Shown in pieces: positions 30,670-40,486 of a DNA stretch of 64,000 nucleotides (the stretch's first letter is position 1; each line of letters begins with the position of its first letter). The translations under genes were made by a program, and so were the position numbers. The stretch is from Colwellia marinimaniae. GTDB taxonomy: Bacteria; Pseudomonadota; Gammaproteobacteria; Enterobacterales; Alteromonadaceae. Location: positions 1 through 64,000 of the forward strand of contig NZ_BDQM01000007.1 of the NCBI RefSeq assembly GCF_002207865.1, in the 5' to 3' direction. The notes under the pieces are model-generated. The model was given only the letters and a program-made list of their open reading frames with translations, searched no databases and was not told the DNA's origin.

Positions 30670-31947
30670 ATAACTAGGACAGCCATCGTTATGGAAAAAA
30701 TTTTTGACTGAGCTAAAATTAAATAATCACCCCTTATTTTAATCGAGGCTCATATGGCTGTGGCAAGAAAAAGACAAATCAGTTTAATTGATACGCCCTA
30801 CTATCACTGTATTTCTCGCTGTGTTCGTCGTGCTTTTTTATGTGGTGAAGATAAGGTGACGGGTCGCAGTTTTGAGCATCGCCGTGCTTGGGTTGAAGAT
30901 AAGCTACTTTCTTTAGTGGATATTTTTGCCATTGATGTTTGTGCTTATGCGGTGATGAGTAATCATAGCCATTTGGTGCTTTTTGTTGATGAAGAAAAAG
31001 CCAAATCATGGTCAACCGCAGAGGTTATTCATCGCTGGCATCGACTATTTAAAGGCACACTGCTAACCCAGCAATATTCGCGCGGTGATGCACTCATTGA
31101 ACCTTTACAGGCCATGGTTGAACAAACCGCCCAAGTCTATCGGCAACGATTAACGGATATCAGCTGGTTTATGCGGGTACTTAATGAGGGCATAGCGAGA
31201 CAGGCTAATCGTGAAGATAACTGCACGGGCTGTTTCTGGGAAGGTCGTTTTAAATCGCAAGCTTTACTTGATGAAGCCGCGATTATTGCCTGTATGGCCT
31301 ATGTTGACTTAAACCCTGTGAGGGCAAAAATAGCAACCACGCCTGAGCAATCAGACTACACCAGTATTAAGCAACGCATCAAAGCGGCAGTACAAGGTAA
31401 GCAAGCAGAAAAATTGCTAACTTTTATTGGCAATGAGCATAAAAACCAACCAAAAGGACTGCCCTTTAATATTGACGATTACCTTGAACTCATTGATTTA
31501 ACTGGCCGCTGTATTCGCGCAGACAAATGCGGCTATATAGAAGAAAATCAACCAAAAATTCTACATCGCTTAAATATCAGCGCAGAAAACTGGTTAACTT
31601 TAACCACACAATTCACTAATAAATTTCACGGCGCAGTAGGCCATGCCGAGGTACTCAGTGACTTTTGTCAACACCAAGCACTACACCGGCGAACAACACT
31701 AGCCGTATGTAACAAACTGCTCGCTTAGTACTTAAATTCAAAGCGTACCCATTATATTCTTTTGAAATTAGCGACGCTAAGGCATAACGATAAGCTAAAT
31801 TTAGCAAAGACACGGCAAAAACTGTTATTTTTAATTTTTAGTATCAACACGGTAATTAACTCGTTTTTTAGGTGAAAAATCAACTAGGATTCAGCTCCGC
31901 CTCTCCAGCCTTACGCTTATAATTAAAAGTGGCTGTCTTTGTTATTC
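30670..31947 (+). mobile_element. REP-type element carrying its own tyrosine transposase, copy A
   Basis: The left end (AACTAGGACAGCCATCG, near 30672) and the right end (AAGTGGCTGTCTTTGTTAT, near 31926) contain GACAGCCA and TGGCTGTC in inverted orientation. Both ends recur in copy B at 32766-33085. The transposase gene lies between them. This is the layout of a RAYT gene with its cognate REP sequences. Boundaries are set by the extent of similarity between the copies. Confidence 0.8.
30754..31728 (+). CDS. REP-associated tyrosine transposase (RAYT, Y1/HUH family)
   Basis: 324 residues. The opening DTPYYHCISRCVRRAFLCG and the HUH site SNHSHLVLF (His-x-His within NHSH) mark the IS200-like Y1 transposase superfamily, RAYT branch. 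GCFWEGRFKSQALLDE and MAYVDLNPVRA are further hallmarks of RAYT proteins. The catalytic tyrosine is expected in the region YRQRLTDISWFMR or later; I cannot assign it firmly. The enzyme nicks single-stranded DNA at REP hairpins and spreads them. The stretch is full length and open, so it may be active. GAGG lies before the ATG. The last codons and the following 200 bp are repeated in copy B. Confidence 0.92.
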   Translation: MAVARKRQISLIDTPYYHCISRCVRRAFLCGEDKVTGRSFEHRRAWVEDKLLSLVDIFAIDVCAYAVMSNHSHLVLFVDEEKAKSWSTAEVIHRWHRLFKGTLLTQQYSRGDALIEPLQAMVEQTAQVYRQRLTDISWFMRVLNEGIARQANREDNCTGCFWEGRFKSQALLDEAAIIACMAYVDLNPVRAKIATTPEQSDYTSIKQRIKAAVQGKQAEKLLTFIGNEHKNQPKGLPFNIDDYLELIDLTGRCIRADKCGYIEENQPKILHRLNISAENWLTLTTQFTNKFHGAVGHAEVLSDFCQHQALHRRTTLAVCNKLLA

Positions 31948-32035
31948 TTGTAAGTGCATTCACATTCAAAGTGCTTTACTTCATAAGCGCTTACTTCAGA
32001 TATTTCTTTAGCCATGATTCAATTATTCCAATTAT

Positions 32036-32320
32036 CTAAATTCGTTTAATTGCAATTTTATAAACTTGATTACGATCACGTTTACCTACGGCAACGACTG
32101 ATATTAATATCTCACTATCACGCACTTGATAAACTAATCTATAACCGGCACTACGTAACTTAATCTTGTAGCAATCCTTCATTCCATTTAATCTAGCTGA
32201 ATCTATGCGTGGATTTGCTAATCTTTCAATTAATTTTCTCTTGAATTGCTCTCTAATTGTGGAATCTAATTTCTCCCACTCTTTCATCGCATCTTGCTTA
32301 AAAACAAGCTTATAGGTCAT
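32036..32320 (-). CDS. RelE/ParE-family toxin (mRNA interferase)
   Basis: 94 residues, the usual length. The core LVFKQDAMKEWEKLD, the basic helix EQFKRKLIERLANPR and the C-terminal YRLVYQVRDSEILISVVAVG with GKRDRNQVYK match RelE toxins, which cut mRNA in the ribosomal A site. It overlaps the antitoxin gene by 11 nt (32310-32320), so the two are translated together with the antitoxin first. The pair lies between two copies of a REP-type element. Confidence 0.92.
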   Translation of the reverse strand: MTYKLVFKQDAMKEWEKLDSTIREQFKRKLIERLANPRIDSARLNGMKDCYKIKLRSAGYRLVYQVRDSEILISVVAVGKRDRNQVYKIAIKRI

Positions 32321-32564
32321 TAATGTTAACCTCTATTTCAGGTTGATTTTGACGTTCTTTAACAATTAACGCTAGTTCTATATCTTCTAGTTTGTCCATC
32401 ATGAGTTCATAAGCAGCAGCAGGAACACAATAAAAAACTGGTTGGTTTCTGTTTAATACCGCAACAGGAAAACCATCACCTTGTTCAACAACAGCCATTG
32501 GGTTTTTTTTCAACTCACTTATGCTAGTAGAGTTATCAGCTAATATTGGTCTAATTGTTTGCAT
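32310..32564 (-). CDS. Phd/YefM (RelB/StbD-like) antitoxin
   Basis: 84 residues. The N-terminal part NSTSISELKKNPMAVVEQ is the Phd/YefM DNA-binding fold, and FPVAVLNRNQPVFYCVPAAA is its central strand pair. The acidic C-terminus (about 57-84, with DKLEDIELALIVKER) should wrap around the toxin. It would bind its own promoter upstream of 32564 together with the toxin. The module may stabilise this accessory region. Confidence 0.92.
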   Translation of the reverse strand: MQTIRPILADNSTSISELKKNPMAVVEQGDGFPVAVLNRNQPVFYCVPAAAYELMMDKLEDIELALIVKERQNQPEIEVNINDL

Positions 32565-32765
32565 ACATAAAATCTCATGACTTATTAAGAGTATTTATTA
32601 TCGGTCTTTTTGGCGTTAATGTCAAATAAAAGACCTGTTAAGCAGTCTCTTAGCTTCGGTTTTATTCCAATATCTATTTCACTTGATGAACAAAGGCACT
32701 TAGTGCTTTCGCCATTAATATTACGTTCAATTTAGTTGACCTTTGTACCAGTCCAAAACGGAAAA

Positions 32766-33085
32766 ACAACTAGGACAGCCATCGTTATGGAAAAATTTGT
32801 GACTGAGCTAAAATTAAATAATTAATTAAAAGTGGCTGTCTTTGTTATTCCTAACTGCTCGCTTAGTACTTAAATTCAAAGCGTACCCATTATATTCTTT
32901 TGAAATTAGCCGACGCTAAGGCATAACGATAAGCTAAATTTAGCAAAAACACGGCAAAAACTGTTATTTTTAATTTTTAGTATCAACGCGGTAATTAACT
33001 CGTTTTTTAGGTAAAAAACCAACTAGGATTCAGCTCCGCCTCTCCAGCCTTACGCTTATAATTAAAAGTGGCTGTCTTTGTTATT
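32766..33085 (+). mobile_element. Transposase-less derivative of the REP-type element, copy B
   Basis: It starts with the left end of copy A, keeps about 60 bases, and then carries the right-end motif AAGTGGCTGTCTTTGTTAT at 32829. It then resumes at the last codons of the transposase gene (CTGCTCGCTTAG) and runs with a few substitutions to a second right end at 33085. The transposase body is missing. It is about 320 bp, a MITE-like non-autonomous copy that copy A could mobilise in trans. Confidence 0.8.
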
Positions 33086-33087
33086 TA

Positions 33088-33374
33088 TTGGCGGAATTAA
33101 AAGCGGCGGTGGTTGATTTGTTCAATAACGTTGCTATAGACGAAAACGGAATTGACCCCAACAGTGAATTATTTGCAATGACAAAATCGACCTCCTCTTA
33201 TGTGGTCGCCGATAATCCGTTTGAAGCTGTAGACAACAGGTTTATGGCCAAGGTATGGAAGAAATTGAGGCTAAGGTAGCAGTGCAGACAATTCGCTCGG
33301 TGATTCAAAAAAGAACATTTTCCCGCTGGGCTTATATTTACTTTTTCTGGAAATCAATCGTTTGTACCGGGTAA
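33088..33374 (+). pseudogene. Remnant of an unknown gene next to element copy B
   Basis: One frame runs from 33088 to 33279 (63 codons, containing NPFEAVDNRFMAKVWK). A second frame takes over at 33255 and runs to 33374 with EEIEAKVAVQTIRSVIQK. A single shift near 33260 would join them into one product. The reading frame begins at the very edge of the REP-type element, so the 5' part may have been lost on insertion. I do not recognise the family. Confidence 0.4.
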
Positions 33375-34139
33375 GCTATCTAGAACCGTAGATGGTATCG
33401 TAAAACGAACGATTTATTCACCGAAAAGCGTTTCCTTAGATATCACTGCCTTATTATACAAATTCTAACTCGAATAACAGTTTCAACTCAATTAATTAAT
33501 TAATATTACGAATATGGCACAAGTGAAGATCGAATTAAAAGAGCTTACTGTCCGCTTAGTTGATTGGTTGGTGTTGCTAATGCTGGAGTCATTACTATTG
33601 TCATCTTCGCACTAGGCATATTGGGCTTATGCTTTAGAATAATTAAAATCAAAATAAAGTAGTTTTTTTTCAGACTAAAAAAGTTTCAAAATCAATAAAA
33701 ATATACTTTACAAATTTTTGCTTTAACCAAAAATAAAGAAATATTAGACTCTAGCCGCGCTACGTAAAATGGAACATAAATAATAACAAAACCCGCCAAG
33801 TGCGGGTTTTTCTTTATTTGAGAAAACAACAGATTTAATATTACGCACCTAGATCCAAAGCACTAAAAAATCTCGTGTACGAAGTGTTATGGGGGATTGA
33901 TTGGTACTGCTGATAAATCTACCCAAGGTCCGCTTACGACAGGAAGAGGCTGTTTATTAGGCCTAAAACTGAGTGTGTTTAACTTCCGCTGTGTGGTAAA
34001 ACAGCCATAATTTGCACATCTAAGCCTATTTATAAGTGATTATCGACTCTATGTTGATACATTTTTGAGTTTAACCATGCTGGACAGAATTTAGAATTAA
34101 AATGGAACCCACATATTGACTAGTGCCGTTTTAAAATAA
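33375..34139. other. Gene-poor region with an orphan terminator
   Basis: No intact gene. Near 33514 a short frame begins, and another frame with ITIVIFALGILGLCF follows, which looks like the shifted remnant of a small membrane protein. A good terminator (AAAACCCGC/GCGGGTTTT, 33788-33796 with 33802-33810, then T-rich) stands without a gene directly before it. The region looks decayed. Confidence 0.5.
33788..33816 (+). terminator. Orphan intrinsic terminator
   Basis: Perfect 9-bp stem with a 5-nt loop and a T-rich tail. No intact gene ends just upstream, which fits loss of a gene here. Confidence 0.75.
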
Positions 34140-35939
34140 CTACTTCAGCTGATAAATAACAAAACTCAATGCGGCTATTTCATCGCCTTGTTCTGCTTTA
34201 GCTGAACGATAAACTACTTCACTATCCGTTTGTTTCGCTCCGCCTTTCACTGTCAGTACGTCTAAATATTGCACCTTATCCGCAGTATTAAACACTATCA
34301 ATAAATTTTGCGCCTGGTATTGACTGCTCGCTTTCACTTGACGGCTGATGGCAAAAACTCCTGGTTGGTCTTGCGCATAGAGCACTGTCTGCTCACCAAA
34401 ACGTAGCGCTGGATACTCTTGATATAACTGGGCATATTTAGCAAAAGTTTGATAGAACAGATGATTAGTATCAAAATTGTTATCCGCTGTGGTTTTATCT
34501 GTCGCCAATAAATCATCGTCATTATAACTAGCCACTAAAGAAGGCATCATATCTTGACGAGAAGCTTGATCACCGCCATCACCAACAAATCCTTGCTCGT
34601 CACCATAATAAATTACCGGTACGCCGCGACTAAAGAACACCATGGCATGAGCCAGTAAATTACGTTGTATTTGCGCTTGTTCACTATAGTTATGAGGACT
34701 TTGTTTAAGTGCATAAGCAAAGCGGCCCATATCGTGGTTACCGGTAAAGTTAACTAATTGGTTAGCGTCCCTGCTGTTAGAACTTTTATCATCGCTCTGG
34801 TAAAAATGATCTTGAGCGAATAATTGTGCCAATACCTCGGTACCTTGCTGCTCAACCAGCGCTTTTGTTATCGCGCCTTGCAAGGCAAAGTCTAATACTG
34901 AGGGGATTTTTGCTTCGGTAGTAAAGCGGCTTAAAATTTCAGGTTCAAAGCTATAAACCTCGCCAAACATAAAGAAGTTAGCTATACCCTGCTTTTTTGC
35001 ATGCTGCATTAAGGCGGGTGAAAATTGCTGCCAAAACTCTATATTGACGTGTTTTACCGTGTCAATACGCAAGCCATCGGGTTTAAATTCATCAATAATA
35101 TCTTGGTAAATGGCAATCATGCCCTGAACCACACTGTCTTTTTGAGTATATAAATCATCTAGACCGGCAAAGTCACCTCGAATCGAGCTTTCACCTTGCC
35201 AAAAAGAATCACCTTGGTTGTGATAAACCGACATATCGTTCAACCAAGCCGGTGATTTTAATAATTCATCCCCTGCTGGAATCAAGGGAGTATAGTGTTT
35301 TCCTTGGCTAAGCTCTGCCAATGAAATAAATGGGCAATCATTGCCCTTACTGGCATCAATAAGCCAACCTAAACCGTCTTCACCATGACATTCTTGATAC
35401 TTAATCACGTCAGCCGTATGGTTGGTGATAATATCAAAAAACACCTTAATATTGCGTTTATGAGCTTGGTCAATAAAATGTTTAAGCTCAGCATTACTGC
35501 CCAGATGAGGGTCAATTTCGGTAAAGTCTAAAATCCAATAACCATGGTAACCGGATGTACCAGCTTGCATGGCACGATTACGCAATACTGGCGTTAACCA
35601 AATAGCGCTTATGCCCATATTATCAAGATAAGGCAGTTTTTCCGTAAGACCGGCTAGATCGCCACCGTGATACATGCCTTTATGCGTTTTATCAAAACCA
35701 CCACGAGACACTGCGCGCTTTTTATCATTCGCGCCAGCGCCTAAATCATTACTGCTATCACCATTATAAAAACGATCGGGTAAGACAAAATAAAACACCT
35801 CATCTTGAAAGGCACGTTGCTGATAGGGCGCCAGCTGTGCTGCTTTTGCACTTAGTTTTACTTCATGAGCGTAGCTTAACTGCGGCGTAAGCCAAGTTAA
35901 GCTCATCGCTAGTAACGAACATTTACTGATAAAATTCAT
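34140..35939 (-). CDS. Secreted alpha-amylase-type GH13 enzyme
   Basis: 599 residues with a signal peptide ending SYA-HEV. The N-terminal FYFVLPDRFYNGD and the GH13 motifs are complete: FFDIITNHTAD, GLRIDTVKH with nucleophile Asp293, MFGEVYS with acid/base Glu327 and TGNHDMGRF with Asp403. The type resembles periplasmic or secreted maltodextrin-forming amylases (GH13_19 and relatives). It would cut alpha-1,4 links in imported dextrins. The gene follows the GH13 glucosidase after a 49-bp gap, so both are likely one operon under the three operators at 37763-37846. Confidence 0.92.
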   Translation of the reverse strand: MNFISKCSLLAMSLTWLTPQLSYAHEVKLSAKAAQLAPYQQRAFQDEVFYFVLPDRFYNGDSSNDLGAGANDKKRAVSRGGFDKTHKGMYHGGDLAGLTEKLPYLDNMGISAIWLTPVLRNRAMQAGTSGYHGYWILDFTEIDPHLGSNAELKHFIDQAHKRNIKVFFDIITNHTADVIKYQECHGEDGLGWLIDASKGNDCPFISLAELSQGKHYTPLIPAGDELLKSPAWLNDMSVYHNQGDSFWQGESSIRGDFAGLDDLYTQKDSVVQGMIAIYQDIIDEFKPDGLRIDTVKHVNIEFWQQFSPALMQHAKKQGIANFFMFGEVYSFEPEILSRFTTEAKIPSVLDFALQGAITKALVEQQGTEVLAQLFAQDHFYQSDDKSSNSRDANQLVNFTGNHDMGRFAYALKQSPHNYSEQAQIQRNLLAHAMVFFSRGVPVIYYGDEQGFVGDGGDQASRQDMMPSLVASYNDDDLLATDKTTADNNFDTNHLFYQTFAKYAQLYQEYPALRFGEQTVLYAQDQPGVFAISRQVKASSQYQAQNLLIVFNTADKVQYLDVLTVKGGAKQTDSEVVYRSAKAEQGDEIAALSFVIYQLK

Positions 35940-35988
35940 AGAGCTTCTCTTAATGGATTTGCTGTATTTAAGTTACAGGTTTACTCAT

Positions 35989-37641
35989 TTAACTTAGTGA
36001 CTTAGCTTGCTGCCCTAGTTTGCAGTAAAAACAGCCAAAAGGCGGTAACTGTAAAGCGCCATCAACAATAGTGGCACTGGTTAGCTTGTGCCCTGATAAG
36101 ACATTTAAATTAGCGTTTTCGGCAAGCAATGACGATAATGCTACGGTTTGGCTTTGCTCACTGAAGTTAAAACATACTAATAACTGCTCACCTTGGTATT
36201 GACGAACAAAGGCAAGAATCGGCTCAGGGGTATCAATAAACTTGATATCACCATATCGTAACGCCGGTTGTTCTTTACGCCAGTGATTAAAATTACGGTA
36301 GCTATTTAACACGGAATCAGTCGCTTCATCTTGGATATCAACGGCTTGAGCAAAGTGCTCACTTGCTACTGGTAACCAAGGTTTGCCGTCACTAAAACCG
36401 GCATTGATAGCATCATGCTGCCAAGGATGCGGAGTTCGACAACCGTCTCTGCCTTTAAATTGTGGCCAAAAGGTAATGCCGTAAGGGTCTTGGATATCTT
36501 CAAAGGCAATATCAGCTTCGGTTAAACCTAACTCTTCGCCTTGGTAACTACAAACACTGCCGCGTAATGACGAAATCATGGCAAAGAGCATTTTAGCAAA
36601 ATCTTTACTGTTAAAACCGCCCCATCTGCTGACAACTCGCTCGACATCATGGTTTGAAATAGACCAACAAGGCCAACCATCAGAAACACGGGCTTCAAGA
36701 CTTTCTACCACTTGTTTGATGTAACTGGCAGAAAAATTATCGGTTAATAAATCGAAGCTGTAACCCATATGTAGCCTAGTATTACCTTGAGTGTACTCAG
36801 CCATGGTTTTTAATGAATCTTCTGAGGAGATTTCACCTAAAGCCACCGAACCAGGATATTGATTCAATAAACTGCGAATATCTTCCATAAAGCCCAAGTT
36901 TTCATCTTGAGTATTATTGTAATAATGATATTGATAAGCGTAAGGGTTTTTCTCATCAAAACCTATGCTGGTACGAAGTTCTTTAGGTTTAGCTGGGTTA
37001 TCGCGCAATTGCGCGTCATGATAACAAAAGTTAATGGCATCTAGACGAAAACCATCAACACCACGTTTAAGCCAAAACTCTATATTATCTAACACCGCTT
37101 GGCGTACTTCTGGATTATGGAAGTTTAAGTCTGGCTGACTAGTGAGAAAGTTATGCAAGTAATATTGTTGACGACGAGGATCCCAAGTCCAACCGCTGCC
37201 ACCAAAAATAGATAACCAGTTATTAGGTGCTGTGCCATCTTCTTTGGCGTCACTCCATACATACCAGTCAGCTTTATCGTTAGTTTTATCTTCACGTGAA
37301 TCAATAAACCATTGATGTTGATCGGAAGTATGACTAAGCACCTGATCGATCATAATTTTAATGCCAAGGGCATGCGCTTTCAGTACCAGCTCATCAAAGT
37401 CAGCTAGGGTACCAAATATGGGGTCAATATCGCGATAGTCGCTAATATCATAACCAAAGTCTTTCATCGGGGATTTGAAGAAAGGTGAGATCCATATAGC
37501 ATCTATACCTAAACTAGCAATATAATCTAACTTGCTAATAATTCCCGGCAAATCGCCAATACCATCTTGATTAGTATCATAGAAGCTGCGTGGATAAATT
37601 TGATAAATTACCGCGCCACGCCACCACATTTGTTCATTCAT
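35989..37641 (-). CDS. Cytoplasmic alpha-glucosidase / oligo-glucosidase (GH13, GH13_23 type)
   Basis: About 550 residues with no signal peptide. The start MNEQMWWRGAVIYQIYPRSF is the hallmark of oligo-1,6-glucosidases and maltose-type alpha-glucosidases. The motifs are intact: DQVLSHTSD, GFRLDAINF with nucleophile Asp201, ALGEIS with Glu270 and SNHDVERV with Asp332. It releases glucose from maltose, isomaltose or short dextrins in the cytoplasm and would feed glucokinase. The frame is open 18 codons further up, but I put the start at 37641 because the family begins there and a G-rich site (GGGGTT) precedes it. Three operators lie in the divergent control region with the GH31 gene. Confidence 0.9.
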   Translation of the reverse strand: MNEQMWWRGAVIYQIYPRSFYDTNQDGIGDLPGIISKLDYIASLGIDAIWISPFFKSPMKDFGYDISDYRDIDPIFGTLADFDELVLKAHALGIKIMIDQVLSHTSDQHQWFIDSREDKTNDKADWYVWSDAKEDGTAPNNWLSIFGGSGWTWDPRRQQYYLHNFLTSQPDLNFHNPEVRQAVLDNIEFWLKRGVDGFRLDAINFCYHDAQLRDNPAKPKELRTSIGFDEKNPYAYQYHYYNNTQDENLGFMEDIRSLLNQYPGSVALGEISSEDSLKTMAEYTQGNTRLHMGYSFDLLTDNFSASYIKQVVESLEARVSDGWPCWSISNHDVERVVSRWGGFNSKDFAKMLFAMISSLRGSVCSYQGEELGLTEADIAFEDIQDPYGITFWPQFKGRDGCRTPHPWQHDAINAGFSDGKPWLPVASEHFAQAVDIQDEATDSVLNSYRNFNHWRKEQPALRYGDIKFIDTPEPILAFVRQYQGEQLLVCFNFSEQSQTVALSSLLAENANLNVLSGHKLTSATIVDGALQLPPFGCFYCKLGQQAKSLS

Positions 37642-37762
37642 TTGAAAACCCCAACACTGATACTTGCTCGTTTGGTGACAGTTACCATTAACCATCGTTG
37701 TCTAAGCACTTAATAATTCTTTCAAATAAGAATACGCAAATAAAAACTGAGCTGAAAGTCTT

Positions 37763-37776
37763 TGCATACGTATGTA
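37763..37776. promoter_or_regulatory. MalR-type operator, site 1 of three
   Basis: TGCATACGTATGTA, 122 bp upstream of the GH13 glucosidase. Its centre is 31 bp from site 2. Confidence 0.8.
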
Positions 37777-37793
37777 TCGCTATAATCAAAAAA

Positions 37794-37807
37794 TACATAC
37801 GTATGCA
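37794..37807. promoter_or_regulatory. MalR-type operator, site 2 of three
   Basis: TACATACGTATGCA. The centre is 31 bp from site 1 and 39 bp from site 3. Confidence 0.8.
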
Positions 37808-37832
37808 ATACCAATTCTGGCTTAGTTAGCCC

Positions 37833-37846
37833 TGCATACGTATTCA
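37833..37846. promoter_or_regulatory. MalR-type operator, site 3 of three
   Basis: TGCATACGTATTCA, 76 bp upstream of the GH31 start. This distance is close to the 77-78 bp seen at both pullulanases. Confidence 0.8.
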
Positions 37847-37921
37847 AGATGCTGTATCCCTCAGACTAAGGTTATTATCATTAACACTCGGCTATCCATA
37901 TTCAACTTTAAGGGTTTTGTT

Positions 37922-40483
37922 TTGCGTTTATTTACAGTGAAATACCTCACCGCTAACTTATTAACACGTTTATTAACTTGCTCACTGATTTACTTAGTCA
38001 TATCAACGCAAGCATTGGCAAGTACTAACAAATACTTAAGCCATAAATTAGCCGGCAACACCGTTGTTATCAGTACTAATTTAGCGACAGTAACCTTAAA
38101 TGCTTATGGCGAAGGCGCCATAGCAATACACTATCAAAGCCATAAAGATAAGCTGCCGGCTAGCCAACTGCCCTCTTTTGCCATTAAAGAACACGCAGTG
38201 ACTAGTCGCTTTGTTATCAAAGAAAATAATGAACAACTGACACTTACCTTGAATAAACTGAGCGCGGTTATCAACAAGTCACCTTTTTCTATTAGTTACT
38301 ACCAGAAAAGTAACGACCAAGAAAACAAGCTGCTCATTGCTGAGGAACAGGGATTTTTCAGCGGTACGGTCAATGAAGTTACAGAAAACCCCGCGCTTGA
38401 AGGAAGTAGCACACTAACTAAAGTAACGAAAAAACTAGCGGTGCAAGGCTTTCGCTTTACTTTAAATGACAGCGAAAAACTGCTCGGCGGCGGTGAGCGG
38501 GTTTTAGGTATGAATAGACGCGGCCATAGTTTCCCGTTATATAATCGCGCGCATTACGGCTATAGCACCCAGTCGGAGCAAATGAACTTCTCTATACCGG
38601 CGGTAATGTCGAGTAATAAATACATAGTGCTATTTGATAACTCCGCCAAGGGTTATATGGATTTAGCTAAAAAAGAGCAGAATATATTAGAGTTTTCAGC
38701 CGTTGCTGGTCGTATGGCTTATATCGTTTTTTCCGCGGATACTTACCCGAAACTACTCAATAACTATGTTGATGTTACCGGCAAGCAACCCCTACCACCG
38801 CGCTGGTCTTTAGGTAATTTTGCATCTCGTTTTGGTTATCGCTCAGAGGCCGAAGTTAGAGCAACAGTCAATAAATTTATTGATTTAGACTTCCCTCTTG
38901 ATGCCTTGATCTTAGATTTATATTGGTTTGGTAAAGATATTAAAGGTCATATGGGCAATTTAGCTTGGGATAAAAACGCCTTTCCTGAGCCAGAAAAAAT
39001 GATTGCCGATCTAAAAGCCCAAGGCGTCAAGACAATTTTAATCACTGAACCTTTTGTATTGAGCACATCAAGTAAGTGGCAAGACGCTGTTGAGCAGCAG
39101 GCCTTAGCCCAAGATGAACATGGCAATGCTAAACAATTTGATTTTTATTTTGGTAATACTGGCTTAGTGGATGTTTTTAATAAAAAAGGTCGAGACTGGT
39201 TTAACGATATTTATAAAACTCTCTATCAGCAAGGCATTACTGGCTGGTGGGGTGACTTAGGTGAGCCTGAAGTGCACCCGAGTGATACTTTACATACCCT
39301 TGATGATGGCACTGTGGTGAATGCTGACGCCATTCATAATGTTTACGGCCATCAATGGGCCAAAATGGTTTTTGAGCATCAGCTGAAGATGAACCCTGAG
39401 CAGCGACCGTTCATTTTGATGCGCTCGGGTTTTGCTGGCTCACAGCGTTACGGCATGATCCCTTGGACCGGTGATGTGAGTCGCTCTTGGGATGGCTTAA
39501 AGCCACAAGTTGAGTTGAGCTTACAAATGAGCTTATTGGGTATGGCTTATACCCACTCTGATTTAGGCGGCTTTGCCGGCGGAGAAAAATTTGATCAAGA
39601 AATGTATATTCGTTGGTTGCAGTATGGCGTTTTTCAGCCGATATACCGTCCTCATGGCCAAGATAACATTGCGCCAGAAGTTGTCTTTCACGACCAGGAA
39701 ACTCAAGATATTTTACGAAAATTCATCAAGTTAAGATATAAGCTACTGCCATACAATTACACCCTAGCCTATGAAAATAGCACTACCGGCATGCCATTGA
39801 TGCGCCCGCTTTTCTTTGCACAAGAGCTTGACCAAAAAGATGAAAACTATTTAGCTTCCTTTGATAATGCCAGTAGTTACCTCTGGGGTGATGCCTTATT
39901 AGTAACGCCGGTAGTAGCAGCGAATGTCAGTTCAGTAGCAGTAAACTTGCCCGCAGGTGTTTGGTTTGATTATTTTACTCATGACAATCAGCCCGCTAAA
40001 AAATATCAAGGCGGACAAACTATTAACTTACCGACAAGTTTGGCGACTTTGCCAGTACTGGTGCGTGCCGGTGCCTTTATTCCGATGATAGATGATATTC
40101 AATCGACGCAAGATTATGACGCCAGCCAGTTAACCTTACATTATTATGCGGATAAGTCAGTCACTAGCGCTAACTATGAAATGTATGAAGATGATGGCAA
40201 GACCTATCAAGCCATTGAACAAGGTTTGTTTGAATTATTACAATTTTCAGCAAAACAGCAGAATAATCATTTGAGCATCAAGCTTAATCGTACCGGCAAT
40301 GGTTATAAGGGTATGCCAAAAGAGCGCACCATGACGGTAGTTATTCATAATATCGGCCAAGCACCCAATAAAATCACCCTAAACAATAAAGTGATAAATA
40401 ATGCCATTTGGCAAGCTAAAGACCACAGTTTAACGGTCACTTTTACTTGGCAGCATCAACCTCTAACCTTAACGATACAGTAA
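37922..40483 (+). CDS. Secreted GH31 alpha-glucosidase
   Basis: 853 residues with a TTG start and a signal peptide ending ALA-STN. An N-terminal beta-sandwich precedes the barrel. The GH31 nucleophile motif is WGDLGEPE (Asp445) and the acid/base lies in GDVSRSWDG (Asp518). A C-terminal beta region ends the protein. GH31 enzymes release glucose from the non-reducing ends of maltodextrins. The location is probably periplasmic. AGGG lies nine or so bases before the TTG. The glucokinase gene follows after 3 nt, so the pair is translationally linked: glucose made here or by the GH13 enzyme is phosphorylated at once. Operator site 3 is directly upstream. Confidence 0.92.
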   Translation: MRLFTVKYLTANLLTRLLTCSLIYLVISTQALASTNKYLSHKLAGNTVVISTNLATVTLNAYGEGAIAIHYQSHKDKLPASQLPSFAIKEHAVTSRFVIKENNEQLTLTLNKLSAVINKSPFSISYYQKSNDQENKLLIAEEQGFFSGTVNEVTENPALEGSSTLTKVTKKLAVQGFRFTLNDSEKLLGGGERVLGMNRRGHSFPLYNRAHYGYSTQSEQMNFSIPAVMSSNKYIVLFDNSAKGYMDLAKKEQNILEFSAVAGRMAYIVFSADTYPKLLNNYVDVTGKQPLPPRWSLGNFASRFGYRSEAEVRATVNKFIDLDFPLDALILDLYWFGKDIKGHMGNLAWDKNAFPEPEKMIADLKAQGVKTILITEPFVLSTSSKWQDAVEQQALAQDEHGNAKQFDFYFGNTGLVDVFNKKGRDWFNDIYKTLYQQGITGWWGDLGEPEVHPSDTLHTLDDGTVVNADAIHNVYGHQWAKMVFEHQLKMNPEQRPFILMRSGFAGSQRYGMIPWTGDVSRSWDGLKPQVELSLQMSLLGMAYTHSDLGGFAGGEKFDQEMYIRWLQYGVFQPIYRPHGQDNIAPEVVFHDQETQDILRKFIKLRYKLLPYNYTLAYENSTTGMPLMRPLFFAQELDQKDENYLASFDNASSYLWGDALLVTPVVAANVSSVAVNLPAGVWFDYFTHDNQPAKKYQGGQTINLPTSLATLPVLVRAGAFIPMIDDIQSTQDYDASQLTLHYYADKSVTSANYEMYEDDGKTYQAIEQGLFELLQFSAKQQNNHLSIKLNRTGNGYKGMPKERTMTVVIHNIGQAPNKITLNNKVINNAIWQAKDHSLTVTFTWQHQPLTLTIQ

Positions 40484-40486
40484 GTA

